A stretch of 35,670 nucleotides of DNA from Rhizobium sp. R635 (lineage in GTDB: Bacteria; Pseudomonadota; Alphaproteobacteria; Rhizobiales; Rhizobiaceae): contig NZ_LOKX01000025.1 in assembly GCF_002211285.1 (NCBI RefSeq), positions 1 through 35,670 of the forward strand, written 5' to 3'. This document shows positions 1 to 6,198 of this stretch, one piece after another; within the stretch, counting starts at the first letter, position 1; each line of letters starts with the position of its first letter. The position numbers were made by a program, and so were the translations under genes. The notes under the pieces were generated by a model that made no database searches, was not told where the DNA came from, and was given only the letters and a program-made list of their open reading frames with translations.

Positions 1-221
1 CATGCGGCGACCGTGTGTCGACCGCGCAGACAACCCTGCTCCCGGCGCTGGACAGCTTTGAAGACAACATCGCCCAAACATTCGAATCCCCCTCGCTACG
101 CCGTCCCCAAAAGCGGCGTCGATGCCTAATGACAAAACAGCCTTGACTAAGGCAATGCGATTAGACAACCGCTGCACACTTTTGCGCGACATGCTTTAAA
201 CCGCGCGTTCGGCAGAAGGTG
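1..221. other. Window edge, no gene supported
   Basis: No reading frame here is convincing. On the minus strand a frame is open from an ATG at 192 to the window edge, and a plus-strand frame is open from the edge to about 156. Neither has a recognisable product or a ribosome-binding site. A short inverted repeat lies at 140-153 (GCCTT/AAGGC), and a Rhizobium-type repeated motif at about 160-202 is listed separately. A gene entering from the left cannot be ruled out. Confidence 0.4.
160..202 (-). repeat. Candidate rhizobial extragenic repeat
   Basis: Read on the minus strand, this holds GCATGTCGCGCAAAAGTG followed by TGCAGCGG. I remember this string as frequent in intergenic regions of Rhizobium and Agrobacterium genomes, often with a second arm ending in GACATGC that is not clear here. 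It sits downstream of the DUF1737 gene and does not code for anything recognisable. The repeat identity rests on memory of rhizobial sequence and is not proved by the window, which holds only one copy. Confidence 0.35.
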
Positions 222-428
222 CTATTGCTCGGAAAGCTTCATCTCAGGATCGTAATCCTTGCCTTCGACAGTCTTGACGACCGCCTGGCCGCATTGCATC
301 GCGCCGGTTGCGGCATTGAAGGCATAGGTCGGCGACCCCTCCAGCGACCAGCCCTTGTTGAGGGCGGCGGTGACCTTGTGGCAGAAGGAAGCGTCGTCGG
401 GACCGGTCAGGAAGCGGTAGAGTTTCAT
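222..428 (-). CDS. DUF1737 family small protein
   Basis: A 68-residue soluble protein beginning MKLYRFLTGPDDASFCHKV, which matches the DUF1737 family: short proteins with an N-terminal 'Y..LTGPDD..FC..V' motif and a 'GW.L.GSP.YAF' motif at about residues 26-37. Molecular function is unknown. Its ATG overlaps the TGA of the upstream CoA-ester lyase gene by four bases (ATGA at 425-428 on the complement), so the two are almost certainly one transcript with coupled translation. No signal peptide or membrane segment is seen. Family assignment is fairly sure; a role linked to the lyase is inference from coupling only. Confidence 0.85.
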   Translation of the reverse strand: MKLYRFLTGPDDASFCHKVTAALNKGWSLEGSPTYAFNAATGAMQCGQAVVKTVEGKDYDPEMKLSEQ

Positions 429-1333
429 CAGGCGGGCTTTCTTGCGGAAATCAGGCGCACTTTATGAACCAGAGCTTCGGCCTGGACAAGATGCAGCCGC
501 TCGACCATCCGCCCATTCGCATTGATGACGTTGAGGCCTTGGGCAGCCGGATCGGCAAAGGCTGATATGATTTCTTCGGCTTCCGCGATCTCCTCCGCGC
601 TCGGCCCGAAATGCCGGTTGGCGGCTTCAATCTGCGAGGGGTGGATCAGCATCTTGCCGGCAAAACCCATGGCGCGGCCCTGTCCGCATTCGGCATCGAA
701 GCCTTCGCCATCGCGGAAATCGTTGAAGACGCTGTCGAGTGCATCGAGCCCGTAGGCCTTGACCGCCAGGATGACCTGCATCAGCCAGGGCACGAGATAG
801 ATCCGCCCCGGCTGCGGCAGGACGCCCGTTTCCTTGCGCAGGTCGTTGAGGCCGACGACGAGGCAATCGAGCCGCGCTCCCGGCGTGCGGCCGGCTTCGG
901 CGATCGCCCCGACATTCAGCACGCCGCGCGGCGTCTCGATCATCGCCCAGATACGCAATTCCTCCGGAGCGTCCGCTTCCGCCAGTAGATCGCCAATCGC
1001 CCTGACATCCTGCGGCTCGTCCACTTTCGGCAGCAGAACGGCATCGGGCGAAACGTCCTTGACCAGATCGAGATCCGCCGGCCCGAATTCGGATGACAAA
1101 GAATTGATGCGGATGATCCTTTCCTTGCCCTCGAGCAGCGGCCCGGCAAAAAAACGTCTCAGATTTTCCCGCGCTTCTTCCTTCTTTTCGGGCGCGACGG
1201 AATCCTCCAGATCGAAAATAACGGCATCGCAATCAAGGGAATGGCTCTTTTCGAGCGCCCGCGCGTTGATGGCGGGCACGCTCAACACCGAGCGGCGTAG
1301 ACGCAGGGAACGGAGAGGTATGGTTCGGCTCAT
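428..1333 (-). CDS. CoA ester lyase, HpcH/HpaI (CitE-like) family
   Basis: A 301-residue TIM-barrel lyase of the citrate lyase beta-subunit/malyl-CoA lyase group. Family motifs in order are RSVLSVPA near the N-terminus, VIFDLEDSVAPEKK (acidic metal-binding segment), RIN, LPKVDEP, the glutamate-bearing METPRGV-like strand (IETPRGVLN), GLNDLRKETG, and the C-terminal GFAGKMLIHPSQI segment that contacts CoA. Such enzymes cleave or hydrolyse short-chain acyl-CoAs such as malyl-, citramalyl- or methylmalyl-CoA; the exact substrate cannot be read here. No citrate lyase alpha or gamma genes are adjacent, so it is not part of a citrate lyase complex. I chose the ATG at 1333 over an in-frame TTG at 1339; neither has a strong ribosome-binding site. 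It overlaps the DUF1737 gene by four bases. Confidence 0.85.
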   Translation of the reverse strand: MSRTIPLRSLRLRRSVLSVPAINARALEKSHSLDCDAVIFDLEDSVAPEKKEEARENLRRFFAGPLLEGKERIIRINSLSSEFGPADLDLVKDVSPDAVLLPKVDEPQDVRAIGDLLAEADAPEELRIWAMIETPRGVLNVGAIAEAGRTPGARLDCLVVGLNDLRKETGVLPQPGRIYLVPWLMQVILAVKAYGLDALDSVFNDFRDGEGFDAECGQGRAMGFAGKMLIHPSQIEAANRHFGPSAEEIAEAEEIISAFADPAAQGLNVINANGRMVERLHLVQAEALVHKVRLISARKPA

Positions 1334-1446
1334 CAGCAATTAGTGCCAAGCTTCGCAAAATCCGGCAAGACAACAAAAAGCCATGCTTGCCTTGCAGAGA
1401 AGAAAAAGAAGGACCACATTCCTTTCCGAAGAAAGGTCTAAAACCA

Positions 1447-1680
1447 ATGCAGAACATTCGCTCCATCTTCATCATGCTTGCCGGCGCCACCTTTTTCGTG
1501 GCCATGCTGCTTCTCACCTTTTCGGTGACGCTCGCCGTCGGCGGTATTCTGACCGTGCTCATGGTCGGCCGCGCGCTTTCGATGAAGATGAAGCCCGCCC
1601 CGGTGCGTGCCAAGGCAAACAACGGTAAGCCGGAGATGCGCATCTGGAACGACGGCCGCGGCACGATCATCGATCTCTAA
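1447..1680 (+). CDS. Small membrane protein, hypothetical
   Basis: A 77-residue protein starting MQNIRSIFIML. Residues about 5-42 form one long or two closely spaced hydrophobic segments (FIMLAGATFFVAML and LAVGGILTVLMVG), followed by a basic, polar tail ending RGTIIDL. The start is set by an AAAGG element about ten bases upstream; an in-frame ATG further up at 1387 lacks one. It is divergent from the CoA-ester lyase gene, so 1334-1446 probably holds both promoters. No family recognised; likely an inner-membrane protein with its tail in the cytoplasm. Confidence 0.7.
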   Translation: MQNIRSIFIMLAGATFFVAMLLLTFSVTLAVGGILTVLMVGRALSMKMKPAPVRAKANNGKPEMRIWNDGRGTIIDL

Positions 1681-1782
1681 GCCGCTTAAAAAACTGACCG
1701 ACACTGTCGGATCATGCTTCCATGATACGTCTTTGAAGCAGCCAGGCATTCAGCCGGCGCTCAAAAACGATGGAGGATGAGC

Positions 1783-2199
1783 ATGGATACGGAAAACAAT
1801 CCGGTCAAAATGCCGCCGGTCAAGAATGGCCTGCTGCCCTATCTGACGGTCGACGGCGCGGTAAAAGCCGCGGAATTCTACAAGAAAGCCTTCGGCGCCG
1901 AAGAAGCGCATAGGGTGCCGGTCGACGAGAGCGGCCGCACCATGCATGTGCACCTCTATATCAACGGCAGCTCCCTCATGCTCGCGGATGCCTATCCCGA
2001 ATACGGCCATCCCTTCAAAGGCCATGAAGGCTTCGCCATCCAGCTTGTCATCGACGATATCGATTTCTGGTGGGAGCGGGCCGTGGCTGCCGGCGCCGAA
2101 GTCGTCATGCCTATCGAGCTGATGTTCTGGGGCGACCGCTACGGCCAGCTTCGTGATCCCTTCGGCGTCCTCTGGGGCCTCAACGCACCCACCAAGTAA
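1783..2199 (+). CDS. VOC family protein, PhnB-like
   Basis: A 138-residue vicinal-oxygen-chelate fold protein of the PhnB/glyoxalase-bleomycin resistance type. Visible hallmarks are LPYLTVDGAVKAAEFYKKAFGAEE at the start of the first beta-alpha-beta-beta-beta module, MHVHLYINGSSLMLAD, and the C-terminal FWGDRYGQLRDPFGVLWGL, which carries the usual 'D.FG..W' ending. Members bind metals or small molecules; substrate unknown. Two ATGs lie six bases apart. GGAGG at 1772-1776 abuts the first (1777) but sits six bases before the second, so 1783 is preferred. A hairpin after the stop probably ends the transcript. Confidence 0.85.
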   Translation: MDTENNPVKMPPVKNGLLPYLTVDGAVKAAEFYKKAFGAEEAHRVPVDESGRTMHVHLYINGSSLMLADAYPEYGHPFKGHEGFAIQLVIDDIDFWWERAVAAGAEVVMPIELMFWGDRYGQLRDPFGVLWGLNAPTK

Positions 2200-2214
2200 T
2201 GGACACAAGCGATG

Positions 2215-2250
2215 GGCGGGCCGCGCGAAACGTCGCGTGGCCGCCATTTT
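2215..2250 (+). terminator. Putative terminator after VOC gene
   Basis: An imperfect GC-rich stem (GGCGGGCCGCGCG paired with CGCGTGGCCGCC) around an AAACGT-type loop is followed by ATTTTA. It lies 16 bases after the VOC stop codon. Confidence 0.5.
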
Positions 2251-2266
2251 AGAAAGATTCTCCTTC

Positions 2267-2322
2267 ATTTCAGCGAAAAACTGGACTAGATGCACATTCA
2301 GGAAAGTACGTTTTGCTGAAAT
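2267..2322 (+). promoter_or_regulatory. Inverted repeat in leuD 5' region
   Basis: ATTTCAGC (2267-2274) and GCTGAAAT (2315-2322) are exact inverted repeats, extended by GAAAA opposite TTTT, with about 40 bases between. The right arm ends directly before the GGAG (2323-2326) that serves leuD. As RNA it would place the leuD ribosome-binding site against a stem; as DNA it could be two operator half-sites. A nine-codon ORF (ATG at 2290) lies in the loop. Regulatory role is inference. Confidence 0.35.
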
Positions 2323-2334
2323 GGAGCATGGGTC

Positions 2335-2943
2335 ATGGATAAATTCGTGAAGCTCACGGGCGTTGCAGCGCCTCTGCCGGTCGTCAACATCGACACCGAC
2401 ATGATCATTCCGAAGGACTATCTGAAGACCATCAAGCGCACCGGTCTCGGCAAGGGCCTTTTCGCCGAAGCCCGTTACAACGAAGACGGCTCCGAAAATG
2501 CCGATTTCGTGCTGAACAAAGCCGCCTACCGCGATGCCAAGATCCTGGTCGCCGGCGACAATTTCGGCTGCGGCTCCTCGCGTGAGCATGCTCCGTGGGC
2601 GCTGCTCGATTTCGGCATCCGCTGCGTGATCTCCACCAGCTTCGCCGACATTTTCTACAACAACTGCTTCAAGAACGGCATCCTGCCGATCAAGGTCAGC
2701 CAGGAAGATCTCGATAAGCTGATGGACGACGCCTCGCGCGGCTCCAACGCTATTCTGACGGTCGACCTCGAAAACCTCGAAATCACCGGTCCCGATGGCG
2801 GCTCGATCAAGTTCGATCTCGACGAGTTCAAGCGCCACTGCCTGCTGAACGGCCTCGACGATATCGGCCTGACCATGGAAAAGGGCAAGGCGATCGACGA
2901 GTTCGAGAAGAAGAACGCCGCTTCGCATCCCTGGGCCGCCTGA
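2335..2943 (+). CDS. leuD: 3-isopropylmalate dehydratase small subunit
   Basis: LeuD, 202 residues, the usual size of the long bacterial form. It is the swivelling domain of isopropylmalate isomerase, pairing with the iron-sulfur subunit LeuC to convert 2- to 3-isopropylmalate in leucine synthesis in the cytoplasm. Diagnostic segments are NIDTDMIIP (18-26), GDNFGCGSSREHAPWAL (74-90), and SFADIFYNNCFKNGILP. leuC is not in this window, so the leu genes are dispersed, as is usual in rhizobia. leuB lies 1.2 kb downstream beyond an opposite-strand gene. A strong terminator follows within 25 bases. Confidence 0.97.
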   Translation: MDKFVKLTGVAAPLPVVNIDTDMIIPKDYLKTIKRTGLGKGLFAEARYNEDGSENADFVLNKAAYRDAKILVAGDNFGCGSSREHAPWALLDFGIRCVISTSFADIFYNNCFKNGILPIKVSQEDLDKLMDDASRGSNAILTVDLENLEITGPDGGSIKFDLDEFKRHCLLNGLDDIGLTMEKGKAIDEFEKKNAASHPWAA

Positions 2944-2965
2944 GCCACCCAATGGATTATCGATC

Positions 2966-2990
2966 AAGCCGGGCTTTCGCCCGGCTTTTT
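2966..2990 (+). terminator. Rho-independent terminator of leuD
   Basis: AAGCCGGGC and GCCCGGCTT form a nine-pair stem around TTTC, followed by a run of T's. It may also serve the convergent PLP-enzyme gene, whose stop is at 3011. Confidence 0.85.
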
Positions 2991-3010
2991 CTTTACAGCG
3001 CCCTTCCGGA

Positions 3011-3943
3011 TCAGAGAAACTTCTCTTTCCAAAGCCTCAGCTTTTCGAGCGACACGCCGATGCCGCCGCAGACTTCGATCAGCGGATTGTCGAAGCGCTG
3101 AAGCAGGCCGGCATGCACATCGGCAACGGCAAGGGCCGCACCGCAGGCCGGCTCGACCAGGATGCGATGCGCATCGGCAAATTTCAGGCAGGCGGCCACG
3201 GCATCGGCGTCACTGACGACAACGCTTTCGATCGGATACCGTGTCGGCAGGTCGAAGACATGCTGGGCCACCTGCCGCGCGCCGAGCGAATTGGCAATCG
3301 AGGTGATGGCGGGAAGGGTGACGCGCTCATTCGCCCGGAGACTGGCATTCAGCGAAGCCGCCCCCTCGGTTTCGACGGCGATGACGGGCACATCGGTAAG
3401 CCCGTTCCGTTTCAGCCCCTCGACGATACCGGCAAGCAATCCGCCGCCGCCGACGCTGGTGACGACGCAATCGAATGCCGCACCCTTCGCCACCACCTCG
3501 TCGATCAACGTGGCATGGCCGTCCCACAGAAGCGGATGATCGAAGGGGTGCACATAACTCGCCTTGCGGCTCCTCGCGAGTTCGACCGCATGGGCATTGG
3601 CTTCATCGAAAACCGATCCATGGACCAGGACATTCGCGCCCGTTGCGGCGATCGTCTGCCGGACATCGGCCGCCGTCGTCTCCGGCACGACGATCGTGAC
3701 CGGCACACCCAGCGCGCGGCCGGCATAAGCCGCGGCAATGCCGGCATTGCCGCCGGAAGCGCAGAAGATCTCGCGCGCGCCATGTTCCACTTCGTACTGA
3801 CAAAGCCGGCCGACGCCGCGCAGCTTGAAGCTGCCGGAAGGCTGCAGCGCATCGAGCTTCAGCCAGAGCGGCTTGCCGCTGGCGCTGTAGCCGGGGGATG
3901 TCCGAAGCAAAGGCGTGTCGAGATGGAGAGGCGCTGAGGACAT
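3011..3943 (-). CDS. PLP-dependent serine/threonine dehydratase-like
   Basis: A 310-residue fold-type II pyridoxal-phosphate enzyme of the serine/threonine dehydratase and serine racemase group. The Schiff-base lysine is in SGSFKLRG (about residue 40), the substrate carboxylate loop is SGGNAG (about 64-69), and the phosphate-binding glycine loop is GGGGLLAG (about 166-173). A cysteine in VCGGIGV near the C-terminus occupies the position that contacts the PLP ring nitrogen in serine dehydratases. There is no ACT regulatory domain, so it resembles catabolic L-serine dehydratase more than biosynthetic IlvA. Substrate preference is not certain. It is convergent with leuD and divergent from leuB. 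A weak GGATC precedes the ATG. Confidence 0.85.
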   Translation of the reverse strand: MSSAPLHLDTPLLRTSPGYSASGKPLWLKLDALQPSGSFKLRGVGRLCQYEVEHGAREIFCASGGNAGIAAAYAGRALGVPVTIVVPETTAADVRQTIAATGANVLVHGSVFDEANAHAVELARSRKASYVHPFDHPLLWDGHATLIDEVVAKGAAFDCVVTSVGGGGLLAGIVEGLKRNGLTDVPVIAVETEGAASLNASLRANERVTLPAITSIANSLGARQVAQHVFDLPTRYPIESVVVSDADAVAACLKFADAHRILVEPACGAALAVADVHAGLLQRFDNPLIEVCGGIGVSLEKLRLWKEKFL

Positions 3944-4021
3944 GATAAAGATCCGGAAAATAAAGCTACAACAGCAGTTCTATTCCCTTTGCGGGTGCGG
4001 GAGCAACCATCGCGACCGGGA

Positions 4022-4097
4022 ATGAAGCGTACCGATTCACCGCTTCTCTCGCTTGAAATGCCCAATTGCGGGGTCTAAGAAACCGCAACTTGTTTTT
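4022..4097 (+). promoter_or_regulatory. Possible leader ORF and hairpin before leuB
   Basis: An 18-codon ORF (4022-4078, MKRTDSPLLSLEMPNCGV) contains three leucine codons, and its stop lies between the arms of a hairpin: TTGCGG (4066-4071) and CCGCAA (4083-4088). CTTGTTTTT follows, then the leuB ribosome-binding site. The layout resembles transcription attenuation by a leucine leader peptide. However, the stem is only six pairs, the leucines are few, and the leader's own ribosome-binding site (GGGA) is too close to its ATG. Speculative. Confidence 0.25.
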
Positions 4098-4111
4098 CCC
4101 AGGAGGGTTTC

Positions 4112-5224
4112 ATGACAGCGCGCAATCTTTTCCTGCTGCCGGGTGACGGCATCGGTCCCGAGGCCATGGGCGAGGTCCGCAAGATCATCGCCTATATGAA
4201 CGAGACGATGGATGCCGGTTTCGTCACTGACGAGGGCCTTGTCGGCGGTTCTGCCTACGATGCCCATGGCGCGGCGATCTCGGAAGGCGATATGCAGAAG
4301 GCGCTTGCCGCCGATGCCGTTCTCTTCGGCGCCGTCGGCGGCCCGAAATGGGATAGCGTGCCTTACGACGTGCGCCCGGAAGCCGGCCTGCTGCGCCTGC
4401 GCAAGGATCTGCAGCTTTTCGCGAACCTGCGCCCGGCCATCTGCTATCCGGCGCTTGCCTCAGCCTCCTCGCTGAAGCCGGAACTGGTCGAAGGTCTCGA
4501 CATCCTGATCATCCGCGAGCTGACGGGCGGCGTCTATTTCGGCGAACCGAAGGAGATCATCGACCTCGGCAACGGCCAGAAGCGCGGCATCGATACGCAG
4601 GTCTACGATACCTACGAGATCGAGCGCATCGCCGGCGTCGCCTTCGAAATGGCCCGGACGCGCCAGAACCGCGTCTGCTCCATGGAAAAGCGCAACGTCA
4701 TGAAGTCGGGCGTGCTCTGGAACCAGGTGGTCACCGAAACGCACAAGGCGAAATATTCCGACGTACAACTGGAACATATGCTGGCCGATGCCGGCGGCAT
4801 GCAGCTGGTGCGCCAGCCCAAGCAGTTCGACGTCATCGTCACCGACAACCTGTTCGGCGACATGCTCTCCGACGTCGCCGCCATGCTGACCGGCTCGCTC
4901 GGCATGCTGCCCTCGGCCTCGCTCGGTGCGCCCGACGGCAAGACCGGCAAGCGCAAGGCGCTCTATGAGCCCGTCCATGGCTCGGCCCCCGACATCGCCG
5001 GCAAGGGCATCGCCAACCCGATCGCCATGATCGCCTCCTTCGCGATGTGCCTACGCTACTCCTTCAATCTGGTGAAGGAAGCCGACGACCTGGAAAAGGC
5101 GATCGCCAACGTGCTCGACAAGGGCATCCGCACCGGCGATATCATGACCGATGGCTGCAAGCAGGTCGGCACCGTCGAGATGGGCGATGCGATCCTCGCC
5201 GAGTTCAAGGCGCTTTCCGCCTGA
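4112..5224 (+). CDS. leuB: 3-isopropylmalate dehydrogenase
   Basis: LeuB, 370 residues. It oxidises and decarboxylates 3-isopropylmalate to 2-oxoisocaproate with NAD+ in leucine synthesis, in the cytoplasm as a dimer. Clear motifs are LLPGDGIGPE (8-17), the substrate arginines in LLRLRKDLQLFANLRP (93-108) and IIRELTGG (133-140), Y142 in VYFGE, and the metal-binding aspartates in DNLFGDMLSD (245-254). The C-terminal GSAPDIAGKG loop binds NAD. AGGAGGG five bases before the ATG makes the start secure. A parS-like site and a terminator follow the stop. Confidence 0.97.
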   Translation: MTARNLFLLPGDGIGPEAMGEVRKIIAYMNETMDAGFVTDEGLVGGSAYDAHGAAISEGDMQKALAADAVLFGAVGGPKWDSVPYDVRPEAGLLRLRKDLQLFANLRPAICYPALASASSLKPELVEGLDILIIRELTGGVYFGEPKEIIDLGNGQKRGIDTQVYDTYEIERIAGVAFEMARTRQNRVCSMEKRNVMKSGVLWNQVVTETHKAKYSDVQLEHMLADAGGMQLVRQPKQFDVIVTDNLFGDMLSDVAAMLTGSLGMLPSASLGAPDGKTGKRKALYEPVHGSAPDIAGKGIANPIAMIASFAMCLRYSFNLVKEADDLEKAIANVLDKGIRTGDIMTDGCKQVGTVEMGDAILAEFKALSA

Positions 5225-5226
5225 TA

Positions 5227-5242
5227 TATTTCACGTGAAACA
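5227..5242. other. Candidate parS (ParB-binding) site
   Basis: TATTTCACGTGAAACA matches the widely conserved chromosomal parS consensus TGTTTCACGTGAAACA at 15 of 16 positions, with a perfect TTTCACGTGAAA palindrome at its core. It lies three bases past the leuB stop and before the leuB terminator, so it is intergenic. ParB-CTP clamps load at such sites to organise and segregate the origin region. Bacterial parS sites cluster near oriC, so this suggests the window is origin-proximal. No parA or parB gene is in the window. Confidence 0.65.
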
Positions 5243-5249
5243 GCATCCG

Positions 5250-5281
5250 GCCCTTCGCATCACGCATGCGGAGGGCTTTTT
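5250..5281 (+). terminator. Rho-independent terminator of leuB
   Basis: GCCCTTCGCAT and ATGCGGAGGGC form an 11-pair stem (one G-T pair) around CACGC, followed by five T's. Confidence 0.85.
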
Positions 5282-5402
5282 CGTGAAAGGCCGAGACGCC
5301 TGAACGGGATCGGCCGAATTCTCAGAAACGGACTATTCTCAGCCACAATCTCGTGTATTTTTGCGCCGAATTCTAACCCGGCAAATTCGAACGGACGACG
5401 GA

Positions 5403-6155
5403 ATGCGGGCATTTTGGGCTTCCCTGGACAGGCGCTGGCGCCGGAGCGGTGTCGGCATGCCACCTTTGCGCTGGCAGGCCTGCCTCTTCATCACGCTCAA
5501 TGCCGTCATCCTTTCCATGCTGCTCTTCGATGCGCCGATCGGCGCCAGCGAGCCTTCCGCGCCGGTGAAGCAGCTCGGCGAAATGCTGACCGGTTTCGGC
5601 GATTCCGCCTGGCTGATCTACACCAGTATCCTGCTCTTCTTTCAGGGCAGGGCAGGCTACAGACTGTTGAAGACGGCGCGCTCCAAGGCGCAGGCGCTCT
5701 ATGTCAGCTGGATCGGCGCTTACCTCTTCACCACGGTGGTCTTCTCCGGGCTTCTCGCCAATCTGCTGAAGCGGGCGATCGGCAGGGCGCGCCCCGACCA
5801 CTTCCACGATTACGGCATCTTTTCCTTCACACCCTTTTCGGGCCACGCCGCTTTCGAAAGCTTTCCGTCCGGCCATTCCACCACGGTCGGCGCTTTCTTC
5901 GCCGCCTTTGCGCTTCTCTTCCCGCGCTACCGCGTTGCCTTCATCGCCTCTGCCATCTGGCTCGGCATGACGCGTGTCATGGTCGGCGCCCACTATCCGA
6001 GCGATGTCATCGCCGGCCTTGCCTTCGGCGCCTGGTTCTCGCTGCTGACGGCGATCGTCTATGCCCGCTGCGGCCTGCTCTTCAAACTGGCGCCGGACGG
6101 CTGGCCGCTCGCCAAGCGCCTGTTTCCGGACATGGAAAAGCCCGGCGCCTTGTGA
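5403..6155 (+). CDS. lpxE: PAP2 membrane phosphatase, probable lipid A 1-phosphatase
   Basis: A 250-residue inner-membrane phosphatase with about six membrane spans. It carries the tripartite lipid phosphatase signature: K123-x6-R130-P131, PSGH at 155-158, and R191-x5-H197-x3-D201 (TRVMVGAHYPSD, with T in place of the usual S). This spacing fits LpxE, which removes the 1-phosphate of lipid A on the periplasmic side, a known trait of R. leguminosarum and R. etli. Assignment to LpxE rather than another PAP2 enzyme is inference from family, size and taxon. The ATG at 5403 is preferred over a TTG at 5361. The terminator stem overlaps the stop codon. Confidence 0.7.
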   Translation: MRAFWASLDRRWRRSGVGMPPLRWQACLFITLNAVILSMLLFDAPIGASEPSAPVKQLGEMLTGFGDSAWLIYTSILLFFQGRAGYRLLKTARSKAQALYVSWIGAYLFTTVVFSGLLANLLKRAIGRARPDHFHDYGIFSFTPFSGHAAFESFPSGHSTTVGAFFAAFALLFPRYRVAFIASAIWLGMTRVMVGAHYPSDVIAGLAFGAWFSLLTAIVYARCGLLFKLAPDGWPLAKRLFPDMEKPGAL

Positions 6156-6170
6156 GCGCCGGGCCTTTTT
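6140..6170 (+). terminator. Terminator overlapping lpxE stop
   Basis: GCCCGGCGC (6140-6148) and GCGCCGGGC (6156-6164) form a perfect nine-pair stem, followed by CTTTTT. The stop codon (6153-6155) lies in the loop. The MHS transporter gene converges on this point. Confidence 0.85.
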
Positions 6171-6198
6171 CTCAAGCTTCTCACGTTCGACCGTGTAA

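Noticed and set aside
160..168. ATTAGACAA near the left edge as a third copy of the acs/MHS motif
   Set aside because: Agreement stops after nine bases and the GTC half-site is missing.
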